A stretch of DNA of 64,000 nt. Origin: an uncultured Muribaculum sp. GTDB lineage: Bacteria > Bacteroidota > Bacteroidia > Bacteroidales > Muribaculaceae. The position numbers and the translations under genes were made by a program. Below the pieces are notes generated by a model. The model was not told where the DNA came from. It was given only the letters and a program-made list of their open reading frames with translations, and did no database searches. Position 1 is the first letter of the stretch. Each line of letters starts with the position of its first letter. Shown in pieces: positions 35,567 through 44,425 of this stretch. Location of the stretch: contig CAJUMZ010000010.1 in the NCBI GenBank assembly GCA_910587665.1, positions 24,627 through 88,626 of the forward strand, in the 5' to 3' direction.

Positions 35567-38500
35567 ATGAAAAAGCTGATGCAGACATATATATTCAATC
35601 TCATTGCCGCAGTGGCGCTGCTGTCGGGCATGGCCTCATGCACCGACGACACCGACATGCCCCGCGCAATCGACGACGGCACCACATCGATCACCCTCCG
35701 CATCCCCAACCCGGAAAGCGCGGCGGAGTTTGCGCGCTCCCGTGCCGCGACCGGAGACCCGGATCCTTCCCAAAATGCGGAAGAGGGCGAAGGCGCGATA
35801 AAATCGCTATGGCTGCTCGCCTACCCCACCGACGGCACCGAAAGTGTAGTGCGTAAGCTACTGTCAAGCGGTCAGGTCACCAACGAATACAGCGACTACA
35901 AGATCACCATAAAGCCCGGCGACTACCGGCTCTACGTGGTAGCCAACCTTGACAGCTACATCGACGACCCCATAAGCGCCACTACCGATGAAGAAGAGCT
36001 GAAATCGCTCGTGCTCAACTTCTCCCCTGAAAGGCTCCCCAATCTCTCCGACGGACTGCCCATGGCATGCCTTCCCTCGGAGATCGACGAAGCCGGCGAC
36101 GACGGCACCGTAGCCATAGCCCCCGGACATAACGTCACTGTCCACGCCGACATGACATTTCTCTGCGCCAAGGTGCGCTACACGATCATGTTTGACAACT
36201 CTGCCGATGGATTTTCACGCCCCGCATTCGGCGACAACACCGTCACCATCAGTGACGGCTCGTTTTCAGGGGTGATCGCCTCGACCTCGCTGATTACACC
36301 CGCCACCACAACGACCGAGAGAGCATTCGAGATCGACCCCGCTCCCCTTGCCGCAGGAGAGGCAACCATATATACCCGCTCATGGCAAGGCACTGTCTAT
36401 CTGCCCGAAAATCTCTTGACGGGCAAAGACCGCACCCTCCTCCACCTTAACGCGACCCTTGACACCAACGATACGCCGCTCTCCTACACCATCCCCCTCC
36501 CCTCGCCCGATGCCGACAAGCAATCCGCAGAGGCAAAGACCTTGAAGCGCGGACATTACTACGACCTCACCGGCAGGATCACCACCCTTGGCGACAAGCT
36601 CGACCTCACCGCAGAGGTAAAGGACTGGACACTGCTCACCCTCACCTACGACCTCCACGGACCCTACTTCCTCCATGTCGAGAAGACCGCTGTGGAAATC
36701 TATGCCGGCATCGAGACCCTCATCCCCTACGACACCGACGCCGGGCAACTGGATTTTGAATATGAGTTCTATACCGGCTCCGACGGCGTAGAGCGCGAGC
36801 TGTTAGAATGCAAGACCGTGGAGCGCGACGGCAAGCAGTATATCTCGGTCAATGTCAATCCCAAAATCCCTGCCGAAGACAAGGAGTTGAAAAGCTGGTT
36901 TATCATAAAGGCGGCTAACCTTAAAAAGCGCATTGAGGCTACCATCGTGTCGCTGAAACCGTTTTTCAACGTGTCGCCGACCGAAATCGAGGTCAACATC
37001 CGCGAGTATATCGCCTCAGGCGAATATGAGGCAGAGATACCCATATCCTTCTCTACCAACCTTAACAAAGTGACCATCACCGGCGATGACTCATTCTGCG
37101 GATCAATGACCCTCGAAGGCGACAAAACCTACACAGGAGCCAAAGAGGGTAAAAACATCCTCAAAATAACCGGACTGAACGGCGGCACCGACTGGACAGA
37201 AACCAAAACCTTCACCCTCACCTACACCGCCGAAGGCTATCCCGACCCCATACCGGTCACAATAACCGTCAAGCCCAACATCCTCAACTACCTTATCCAC
37301 TTCCGCGCGCCCGCCGACTGGACTCACCCCCACATCTACGTATACCAGTGTCTCCAGCTCCCAAGCAACCGCACAGACGGAAATAGTGGAAAAATTGTTG
37401 GATACTACAATGAAGATAAATCAGATGCGTTTGCCGCCCTTGAATATTCCTTTACAGGGAAAATTGCATTCAGAGGCTGGAACTACTCACAAAACAACCC
37501 CAACGCCGCAGGTTCTTCCTCCGGAAATGACAAAAAAGGATTCTTTATATTTGACAACTGGCAGTCATGGGATCCATCACGCGCCGGTTTTGAGACACAT
37601 TATTACAACGATTACGATTTCTGCAAAGCTCACCGCGACACAATATCAAGCTATGCATCCGGCGTCAAAACTGAATGCCAAGCGTGCGAGGACGAGCCCA
37701 AAAGGACTTGGCCCGGCATACTAATGCACAATGACAATAATGGATGGTGGACTTTTGAACTGACAGGTGTGGCTACTCCCGGAAAAGCCTTGATTATGTT
37801 CTCTAACGGTCATGGAGGTGACGACAATAAACGATATCCGGGTCTCAACGAAGACAAAAAATCGCTCCCGGGCATACCGCTCTTTGACTATCCCAATCGA
37901 GAAGGATGGCTGGATTACGCAGCCTCCGGGGACAAAGCGCAATTCACCAATACAAAGCCGGGAGACCTGCCAAGACGCACATATCGTCTCTATTGGCCAA
38001 AAGAACTTTACAACGGAGTAAATATTTGGTATTCAGCCACAGGAAATAGCATCATAAATACCATTGACCCGACAACGTTCAAAACAACGCAAGATGGTTC
38101 CTATATGTACTACGAATGGGTTCGTGATTTTGAAGCCAATGAGGAAAAGATTAAGATTAGTTCTCAGGGAAAGAAGAATGCTCAAGATTCATATTTAGAC
38201 TTATTGAATCATCAACTTGGCGATTTCACAGAAGCACCAGATGAACCAGGTGTGTATTGCTACACCCGAATACAACAAAACGGCTACAGCGGAAAGCCTG
38301 AGCCAACCCCCAAATACCGCATTTGGTGGTATAAAGACTCACGTAATGCCTGCCATATTGATGGGATTTATATAGGCGGAGACACAAGCGAACTAAACCA
38401 CGGCGAAGAAACATATCAAGGTCGTACATGCTACTATTATGATGTGGAAACAGCTATTGATCCAATAAATATATGGCTTTACGAGCAAGGGAATCCCGGC

Positions 38501-38605
38501 TCATGGAAAAATGAATATGTTTGGGATAAGAATGACAAATCCAATTCTTCCAAATTCACAAAAGTCGATGGTAAGGCATATGACTATGAGACTTTAATCT
38601 ATTAA
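35567..38605 (+). CDS. Large fimbrial tip-type lipoprotein with carbohydrate-binding-like modules
   Basis: A 1012-residue lipoprotein (ATG at 35567; ATG at 35537 overlaps the previous stop). Signal peptide MKKLMQTYIFNLIAAVALLSGMASC. Residues about 25-370 are fimbrillin-like (IKSLWLLAYPTDGTE, YRLYVVANLDS, VRYTIMFDNSADG, GHYYDLTGRI). About 370-570 is a beta-sandwich linker (FNVSPTEIEVNIREY). From about 570 on, the protein has CBM26-like features: HFRAPADWTHPHIYVYQCL, RTWPGILMHNDNNGWWTFEL and ALIMFSNGHGGDD, then two further weaker units starting RTYRLYWPKELYNGVNIWY and PKYRIWWYKDSRNACHIDGIY. DNA from about 37380 is more AT-rich than the 5' part. Probably the adhesive tip; glycan binding is inferred. 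Confidence 0.75.
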   Translation: MKKLMQTYIFNLIAAVALLSGMASCTDDTDMPRAIDDGTTSITLRIPNPESAAEFARSRAATGDPDPSQNAEEGEGAIKSLWLLAYPTDGTESVVRKLLSSGQVTNEYSDYKITIKPGDYRLYVVANLDSYIDDPISATTDEEELKSLVLNFSPERLPNLSDGLPMACLPSEIDEAGDDGTVAIAPGHNVTVHADMTFLCAKVRYTIMFDNSADGFSRPAFGDNTVTISDGSFSGVIASTSLITPATTTTERAFEIDPAPLAAGEATIYTRSWQGTVYLPENLLTGKDRTLLHLNATLDTNDTPLSYTIPLPSPDADKQSAEAKTLKRGHYYDLTGRITTLGDKLDLTAEVKDWTLLTLTYDLHGPYFLHVEKTAVEIYAGIETLIPYDTDAGQLDFEYEFYTGSDGVERELLECKTVERDGKQYISVNVNPKIPAEDKELKSWFIIKAANLKKRIEATIVSLKPFFNVSPTEIEVNIREYIASGEYEAEIPISFSTNLNKVTITGDDSFCGSMTLEGDKTYTGAKEGKNILKITGLNGGTDWTETKTFTLTYTAEGYPDPIPVTITVKPNILNYLIHFRAPADWTHPHIYVYQCLQLPSNRTDGNSGKIVGYYNEDKSDAFAALEYSFTGKIAFRGWNYSQNNPNAAGSSSGNDKKGFFIFDNWQSWDPSRAGFETHYYNDYDFCKAHRDTISSYASGVKTECQACEDEPKRTWPGILMHNDNNGWWTFELTGVATPGKALIMFSNGHGGDDNKRYPGLNEDKKSLPGIPLFDYPNREGWLDYAASGDKAQFTNTKPGDLPRRTYRLYWPKELYNGVNIWYSATGNSIINTIDPTTFKTTQDGSYMYYEWVRDFEANEEKIKISSQGKKNAQDSYLDLLNHQLGDFTEAPDEPGVYCYTRIQQNGYSGKPEPTPKYRIWWYKDSRNACHIDGIYIGGDTSELNHGEETYQGRTCYYYDVETAIDPINIWLYEQGNPGSWKNEYVWDKNDKSNSSKFTKVDGKAYDYETLIY

Positions 38606-38611
38606 TTCGTT

Positions 38612-41503
38612 ATGATTAAGCGACTATTCACATATATGATTGCGGCTCTCGCGCTTGCGGCATGCAGCGACGACGAGAAGTATGCGGTCGAGCCGGTCGA
38701 CGATGACGGCACGATCACCTTCACCATCTCCATACCGGAGCAGGAGAAGGTGGTGAGCCGCGCAGAAAAAGAAGATACCTCTGACGAGCGGAAGATCAAT
38801 GACCTATCGGTGCTGATCTACGACAACTCCGGCAATCTGCTACAATCGGAGATCGGAGTCGCCGACTTCACCGACCCGTCAGGCGAAAACTCGCTTACCC
38901 GCATCACCGTCACCCTCTCCGACGAGGCAAAGGCATTCAGCGGCGACGCCACAATCTATATCATCGCCAATGCCGGTCATCTGCTCACCAATAATAACAC
39001 CGCCACGATAGCCGCACTTAAAGCCGTGACCACCGATGCAACCCTCCCCTCGGAGAAAGGCTTCCTGATGTCGGGCAACGTCAAGAGAAGCCTCAACTCC
39101 GCCGCCCTTCTCACCAATAAGATCATCCTCTACCGCACCGAGGCAAAGCTCACCATCGAAAATGACGCCACAACATTTCGCCTCGAAAGCGCGAAGCTCT
39201 ACAACGCCGCCACCAAAGGCTATGTAACCGCCGGGATCCCCGAAGCCGACAACACCTACGCAACCGACTACTCCGCCAACCCCGTCAACTTCGACAACCC
39301 GACAACTGACTTCCTCCTCTACACCTACCCCCGCCGCAATGACAACCCCGAAAACCCCTTCATAATCGTAGGCGGAAAATACGCCGGTAACGACGCATAC
39401 TACCGCCTCGACCTATACAAAGACAAGGAAGCGCTCGACATCAATCCCAACCATTGGTATGAGATTCATATAAACTCCGTGACCGGTCCGGGCTACCCCT
39501 CAGCCGAGGAGGCGGCAAAACATCCGTCAGCCAATATGACCGTAACGATTCACGACCATGCGCCGGAAGTGTTTGACATCGCCTTTGACGACACCCATGA
39601 GCTTGGCGTCACCGACGTGATCACCTACAGTGCCAATGAAGAGGGCAAGGCAATCCTGACCGTGAAATATTACACCAAGAATACCGCTGAGATGGATACT
39701 CCGCCCGTACTGACTTGCGACGAAGACTGGCTCTCTATCGGCGAACCGGACATATTAGTTACCGGCGACGGCACTGAGACTCACGGAAAAATCGCCCAAT
39801 ATCCCGTCACATTCAAGGCTACCGATCAGCTCGGCTCGCTCGACGCATTGATCAAGACCACATGGCAGGGACTCAGCCGTACCACGCAGGTCAACTGGAC
39901 CCGCGTCTTTGACGGCAACGCAATATCTACCGCCGTGCTTACCATCCATCCTACCGACGGCTCCGGCGACAAGGTAATCACCGACTACTGGACTTTCCTC
40001 TCAGGTAAAGGCGATGCACCCGGCGATGCCGGCAAAGCCCCGAGACTCTATGGCATACAGCCGGAAAAAATGGGTGGAAAGGTGCGCAGCGAAGGTTTCC
40101 ACTTCCCGGTGATGTATGGCGAACGCGGGAAAACCGATGAAGCGCGCTGGAGCTACTCTTATAAGGTGACAATGACCAATATCGAAAATGCCAAATATGA
40201 CTGTTCATGTCAGATCACCGGCGACGCTGCCGTGAAGGGAAGTGTAGTTTTCACAGAAATCAAGAATGAAACCCATTACACCTTCACACTCACCCGCCCC
40301 GGAAACACCTCAAAAAATGACGGCAGCGATCCGAAAAATGGAAATGACTATACCTACGGCACCGGGAAACTGATCCTCACCGTGGAGCCAAAAGGGAGCA
40401 AAGAGGCGGTAAGAGTGGCGTCACGATATGAGTTTGACCTCTACCACACCGGATTTTTCCATTACGACACCGGCAATCACCGCACAGGCAACCACGACAC
40501 CGGCTACTACTATTATGAGGTATTACCCGTCGATGGAGCTACCGCCCGCACCCGCTACATCCTCGACCGCAACCTCGGGGCAAAGGCGGCGGGAATGTAT
40601 ATACAGACCCTCGAAGGCACATCCCACGTACCCGCAAACGAAGGCTGGCCGTTCAGCTGCGGCAACGAGTCGGCGGGCGGCTACTATAAGGTGGCATACG
40701 ATGAAGGGACAACATCCTACAATGACCCTGTTATGTTTGATGATGATGCAACCAAGTCCAACGTGTGCCCGCCCGGCTACCGTGTGCCGAAACAGAGGAT
40801 GTGGGATGCGATCCGCAACTCCAAGAAATTTATCTCGCGACAGTCAACCGCAGGCGCCACTTCATATTTCACCTCCTACTACGAGACCGAGGTGACCGAC
40901 AACGGCAGCCCGGTGACCGAACGTATCTATTTCCCGAAATCCCGCTTCCTTGACGGCAGCAGCCAAAGCGGCGATGCCAACTCAGGCTACTACTGGACTC
41001 AGACGGCAGCCGTAGGCACAGAGAAGGATGAAATCGGGCGTTGGCTCAAATCACTCCAACTGAGCGGCTCGGCGACCTCCTACATCAACGGACAGGTGGA
41101 GAATTATTCCATGTCGGTACGCTGCATCAATTCTGTCGATGACCCGGAGACTTATAACGTCACCTCATTCAATGTAAAAGGGGCTACCCATGTGTTCCTC
41201 TACAAAGGAGAGGTCAGCGACAAAGAGTACACCACCTCATGGCCGGGACACGCCATAGGCAACTACTCAACGGTCGACAATTTCTTCAACTTTGTCTACG
41301 AGAGCACCGTCTACAAACCGGAGGATCTGAAGGTGATATTCAACTATGTGGATGACAAGGGAGTTATCAAGACCATAAGCAAAAATGGCAATGTTGAGTT
41401 GAGTAAGGCTAAGGGCTGGGAAGTAAAAGATCTCGTCGACAAGAATGTGGAATGTGACCGCAACAATCCGTCAGAAATCGAATATGACGGAGCATTGCAT
41501 TGA
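38612..41503 (+). CDS. Second large fimbrial tip-type lipoprotein with FISUMP-like domain
   Basis: A 963-residue lipoprotein starting 6 bases after the previous stop. Signal peptide MIKRLFTYMIAALALAAC. Residues about 20-300 are fimbrillin-like (INDLSVLIYDNSGNLL, ATIYIIANAGHLL, YYRLDLYKDKEALDINPNHWYEIHI). Beta-sandwich repeats fill 300-620. Residues about 640-845 show a FISUMP-like pattern: RYILDRNLGAKAAGMY, then WPFSCGNESAGGYYKV, VCPPGYRVPKQRMWDAI, SGYYWTQTAAVG and YSMSVRCIN. The final 115 residues hold THVFLYKGEVSDKEYTTSWPGHAIG and LKVIFNYVDDKG, again the W-x-G/viFN pattern of a starch-binding type module. Probably an alternative or additional adhesive tip component. Confidence 0.72.
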   Translation: MIKRLFTYMIAALALAACSDDEKYAVEPVDDDGTITFTISIPEQEKVVSRAEKEDTSDERKINDLSVLIYDNSGNLLQSEIGVADFTDPSGENSLTRITVTLSDEAKAFSGDATIYIIANAGHLLTNNNTATIAALKAVTTDATLPSEKGFLMSGNVKRSLNSAALLTNKIILYRTEAKLTIENDATTFRLESAKLYNAATKGYVTAGIPEADNTYATDYSANPVNFDNPTTDFLLYTYPRRNDNPENPFIIVGGKYAGNDAYYRLDLYKDKEALDINPNHWYEIHINSVTGPGYPSAEEAAKHPSANMTVTIHDHAPEVFDIAFDDTHELGVTDVITYSANEEGKAILTVKYYTKNTAEMDTPPVLTCDEDWLSIGEPDILVTGDGTETHGKIAQYPVTFKATDQLGSLDALIKTTWQGLSRTTQVNWTRVFDGNAISTAVLTIHPTDGSGDKVITDYWTFLSGKGDAPGDAGKAPRLYGIQPEKMGGKVRSEGFHFPVMYGERGKTDEARWSYSYKVTMTNIENAKYDCSCQITGDAAVKGSVVFTEIKNETHYTFTLTRPGNTSKNDGSDPKNGNDYTYGTGKLILTVEPKGSKEAVRVASRYEFDLYHTGFFHYDTGNHRTGNHDTGYYYYEVLPVDGATARTRYILDRNLGAKAAGMYIQTLEGTSHVPANEGWPFSCGNESAGGYYKVAYDEGTTSYNDPVMFDDDATKSNVCPPGYRVPKQRMWDAIRNSKKFISRQSTAGATSYFTSYYETEVTDNGSPVTERIYFPKSRFLDGSSQSGDANSGYYWTQTAAVGTEKDEIGRWLKSLQLSGSATSYINGQVENYSMSVRCINSVDDPETYNVTSFNVKGATHVFLYKGEVSDKEYTTSWPGHAIGNYSTVDNFFNFVYESTVYKPEDLKVIFNYVDDKGVIKTISKNGNVELSKAKGWEVKDLVDKNVECDRNNPSEIEYDGALH

Positions 41504-41651
41504 AAATTTATACAAATACCCGATATAGACAAGATTTACAGATAGGTAAAATAGCGATTTTTATGGTAGATCAACGAAATAGTTAGTTTAATTAGATTAG
41601 GTACTTAAATATCACTTTTCCAGTGTCTCGTCTCGTGTTGGTCACGCGGCA

Positions 41652-41703
41652 GACGCGCAACAGCGGTCGCCGGACATGCAAGTCCCGCGGCCGCTGCGCG
41701 TTT
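41652..41703 (+). terminator. Large GC-rich hairpin downstream of the fimbrial operon
   Basis: ACGCGCAACAGCGGTCGCCG-GAC pairs imperfectly with GTC-CCGCGGCCGCTGCGCGT around ATGCAA, then TTT. It stands out in AT-rich surroundings. It can end the fimbrial message; a REP-like repeat is the alternative. Confidence 0.5.
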
Positions 41704-41729
41704 AATCAAGATAAACTTTACTGTACAAG

Positions 41730-41763
41730 CATTTGTTTTTGTAATACAAATGTATTAACTTTA
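41730..41763 (+). promoter_or_regulatory. Promoter with palindromic operator for the RHH/YafQ pair
   Basis: TTTG (41732-41735), a 20-base spacer and TAACTTTA (41756-41763) form a promoter. Within it lies a perfect inverted repeat CATTTGT-N9-ACAAATG (41730-41736, 41746-41752), covering the -33 element. This is where a ribbon-helix-helix antitoxin would be expected to bind and repress its own operon. Confidence 0.65.
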
Positions 41764-41781
41764 CACACAAAAGAAATCGTT

Positions 41782-42033
41782 ATGGAAATAGCAATCCCCA
41801 AAAAAGCCCAAAGTTTTCGTCTGCCGGTCGATTTGATTGAACGCCTCAAGCAGATGGCAAAAAAGCAAAACCGCAGCCTCAACAATTTCGTTGAGTGCGC
41901 CCTCCTTGACATTGCCTATGCAGAACCCAATGCCGAAACCATTGCAGCAATAGAAGAGGCAAAAGCGGGAAAGCTCCAAGGTCCGCTTGACGTATCAAGT
42001 GTCGAGGCAATGTATAAGTCAATGGGCTTATGA
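41782..42033 (+). CDS. Ribbon-helix-helix antitoxin, RelB/DinJ-like
   Basis: An 83-residue protein from the ATG at 41782; the open frame to 41623 overlaps the hairpin and promoter and is not coding. The N-terminus EIAIPKKAQSFRLPVDLIERLKQMAKKQNRSLNNFVECALLDIA is a typical RHH DNA-binding fold (beta strand then two helices with the RSLNNFV turn). The acidic/helical C-terminal half would bind the toxin. It overlaps the toxin gene by 4 bases (ATGA). The palindrome in the promoter fits autorepression. Confidence 0.85.
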   Translation: MEIAIPKKAQSFRLPVDLIERLKQMAKKQNRSLNNFVECALLDIAYAEPNAETIAAIEEAKAGKLQGPLDVSSVEAMYKSMGL

Positions 42034-42305
42034 AAACACTCCGCTTCTCAACCCAATACAAGAAAGACGCAAAAAGATTTCGTAACCAACCCCGGAAGAT
42101 GGAGAAGGTTACGAAAATTCTTCAAATGTTACGTGATGAAATTCCTATCCCTGAAGAATACAACCCGCATATGCTGGTCGGCAACTACAAGGGATGTATG
42201 GAATGCCATGTCGAAGGCGATATCCTATTGATTTGGATTGATGAAGACGAAAACCAGATAGGAGTCTTGCGCTTAGGCTCTCATTCGGAATTATTTGGTA
42301 AATAA
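42030..42305 (+). CDS. YafQ/RelE-family mRNA interferase toxin
   Basis: A 91-residue RelE-fold toxin of the YafQ branch: FSTQYKKDAKRF at the start, a K/R-rich second helix (RKMEKVTKILQML), PEEYNPHMLVGNYKGCMECHVEGDILLIWIDE and the end GVLRLGSHSELFG. YafQ cuts mRNA on the ribosome, with a C-terminal histidine (here H86-like in GSHSELFG) and conserved HML/ECHV histidines. Pairing with the RHH antitoxin by a 4-base overlap supports the assignment. It ends 5 bases from the fructokinase stop on the other strand. Confidence 0.9.
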   Translation: MKTLRFSTQYKKDAKRFRNQPRKMEKVTKILQMLRDEIPIPEEYNPHMLVGNYKGCMECHVEGDILLIWIDEDENQIGVLRLGSHSELFGK

Positions 42306-42310
42306 CCAAA

Positions 42311-43189
42311 TCAATCGGTGAGTTCCGACGGGAGGATGGGCATCGCGCCCTTCTTTGTGCATACGTAGGCGGAGGTCTGCACGGCAAGTGAATGTGCCTC
42401 GGTGACGCTCTTGCCTTTCAGGATCGACGCAATGAATGCGGCGGTGAAGCTGTCACCGGCACCAACTGTGTCAGCAACCTCAACCTTGGGTGTAGGCTGG
42501 AACGACACATTGCCGGGGGTAAACACGTAGCTGCCGTTGATGCCGCAGGTGAGTATAAGCATCTTCAGATTATATTTTCCGAGAAGAATCCAGCACTTGT
42601 CCTGAAGGTCGATGCCCGGATAGCCGAACATGCGGCTTACCGTCACAAGCTCCTCATCATTTATCTTCAGGATATTGCAACGCTTCATGGAATTGCAGAG
42701 AATTTCCTTGTTGTAGAATCCCTGACGAAGATTCACGTCAAAAACCACAAGACTGCCCTCTTGCTGCGGCATGGCGTCGAGAAAACGGTTGATAGTGTTG
42801 CGCGACACCACATTGCGCTGAGCCAGCGATCCGAAACACACCGCCTTAGTGCGCCCGGCGAGCGACTCGAGATGAGCCGTATACGGGATATTGTCCCACG
42901 CTACATTTTCCTTGATCTCATACTGCGGGACGCCCGCCTGGTCGATCTCGACCTGCACGGTGCCGGTGGGGTAAGGCACCTCGGCTATAAGCTGGTTAAG
43001 ACCCTTGGATGTGAAATTCTCTACGATCTCTTTTCCGAGAGCGTCGTCGCCGACCGCACTCACCACGCAGCTCGGCAATCCGAACTGTGAAACATGATAG
43101 GCGAAATTTGCCGGCGCACCGCCGATTTTCTTACCTTCGGGAAGCACGTCCCAGAGTGCCTCGCCCATTCCAACGACTATGTCATTCAT
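42311..43189 (-). CDS. Fructokinase (PfkB family)
   Basis: A 292-residue cytoplasmic sugar kinase. It shows the PfkB signature 1 region (GGAPANFAYHVSQFG, and VVSAVGDDALG) and the C-terminal ATP/catalytic signature ADTVGAGDSFTAAF with the catalytic aspartate at about 246. In levan/inulin loci of Bacteroides the equivalent enzyme phosphorylates imported fructose to fructose-6-phosphate. It is the last gene of the minus-strand GH32-permease-kinase operon, 15 bases after the permease gene. Context makes fructose much more likely than other sugars. Confidence 0.92.
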   Translation of the reverse strand: MNDIVVGMGEALWDVLPEGKKIGGAPANFAYHVSQFGLPSCVVSAVGDDALGKEIVENFTSKGLNQLIAEVPYPTGTVQVEIDQAGVPQYEIKENVAWDNIPYTAHLESLAGRTKAVCFGSLAQRNVVSRNTINRFLDAMPQQEGSLVVFDVNLRQGFYNKEILCNSMKRCNILKINDEELVTVSRMFGYPGIDLQDKCWILLGKYNLKMLILTCGINGSYVFTPGNVSFQPTPKVEVADTVGAGDSFTAAFIASILKGKSVTEAHSLAVQTSAYVCTKKGAMPILPSELTD

Positions 43190-43204
43190 GATGTTTGAAT
43201 AAGT

Positions 43205-44392
43205 TTATTTTGTTGATTTTATTTTAAGCGTATAGTAAAGGAGGTATACCACCCCGACAGTCATTACGGCGACAGCACCCGCCTGTCCCACGGCATCGGC
43301 GGCATATCCCATCGCAAGCGGAAATACCGTTCCGCCAAAGAGTCCCATGATCATAAGCCCCGACACCTCGTTTTTCTCATTGGGCGCATAAATAAGAGCC
43401 TGAGAAAAGACCACAGAGAATATATTGGAGTTTCCAAATCCGATAAGTCCGATGCCGGCATACAAGGGGGTCAGTGTGTCACACGTGAACAATATGCACA
43501 TTCCGGCAAGCATCATCAGCACGCTTATTGCAAAAAACAGCCTCGGCGACATCGAACGGAGGATAAACGCGCCGATAAAGCATCCCGCCGTGCGGAATAT
43601 GAAGTATACCCCGGTGGCAAATCCGGCTTCCTCAAGCGGCAGTCCGAGACGCTCCATGATAATCTTCGGCGCAGTGGTGTTGGTGCCGACATCAATGCCC
43701 ACATGACACATTATGCCGATAAAGCAAAGAAAAATAAACGGGCGACCGAGCAACTTCAGACACTCGCCGACGCCGGAAGCCTTGTCGGGGCGTTCCTCGT
43801 CGATAGGCGTGGCAGCCAGAAGCGAGATCGAAAGGAAGCTTATCACGGCATATATCACAAACAGCGCCCTCCATCCAAGACCGAAAGTCGGGAACACCGT
43901 AGTCGCGCCCCATGCGGCAATCACCGGGGCAAGGAAAGAGGCTATCGCCTTGACAAACTGCCCGAAAGTAAGGGTAGAGGCGAGTTTGTCGCTGCTTATG
44001 AGATTGGTCACCAACGGGTTCAGGGAAGTCTGCATGATGGCATTGCCTATGCCAAGCAGCGAGAACGAAACGAGCATGATAATGTAGCTGTCGCCGAACG
44101 CCGGGATAAACAATGACAAGGCGGTGACGATCAGACTTATCAGTACCGTGCGTTTTCTTCCTATCTTGTTCATCAGCATACCCGTGGGAACCGAGAAAAT
44201 CAGAAACCAGAAGAACACGAGCGACGGGAACAGATTGGCCTGCGAGTCTGTGAGTCCAAGATCCTTCTGCACGTAGTTGGAGGCTGTGCCTACGAGGTCG
44301 ACAAATCCCATGACAAAGAAGCAGAGCATCACGGGGATTATCTGTAGCAAAAATGATTTGCGATTGGTGACAAGCGATTGTGTCATATCCAT
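43205..44392 (-). CDS. FucP-like MFS sugar (fructose) permease
   Basis: A 395-residue inner-membrane transporter with about twelve helices, starting SFLLQIIPVMLCFFVMGFVDLVG and with the NKIGRKRTVLI loop between helices 2 and 3. PIDEERP lies in the central loop. It resembles sugar/proton symporters of the FHS family and takes the place of the fructose importer of the B. thetaiotaomicron levan locus. It would import fructose freed in the periplasm by the GH32 enzyme. It is 15 bases upstream of the kinase gene and 33 bases after the GH32 gene. Confidence 0.88.
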   Translation of the reverse strand: MDMTQSLVTNRKSFLLQIIPVMLCFFVMGFVDLVGTASNYVQKDLGLTDSQANLFPSLVFFWFLIFSVPTGMLMNKIGRKRTVLISLIVTALSLFIPAFGDSYIIMLVSFSLLGIGNAIMQTSLNPLVTNLISSDKLASTLTFGQFVKAIASFLAPVIAAWGATTVFPTFGLGWRALFVIYAVISFLSISLLAATPIDEERPDKASGVGECLKLLGRPFIFLCFIGIMCHVGIDVGTNTTAPKIIMERLGLPLEEAGFATGVYFIFRTAGCFIGAFILRSMSPRLFFAISVLMMLAGMCILFTCDTLTPLYAGIGLIGFGNSNIFSVVFSQALIYAPNEKNEVSGLMIMGLFGGTVFPLAMGYAADAVGQAGAVAVMTVGVVYLLYYTLKIKSTK

Positions 44393-44425
44393 AATTTTAT
44401 TCTATTTTCGTGGGTTTTATCAACT

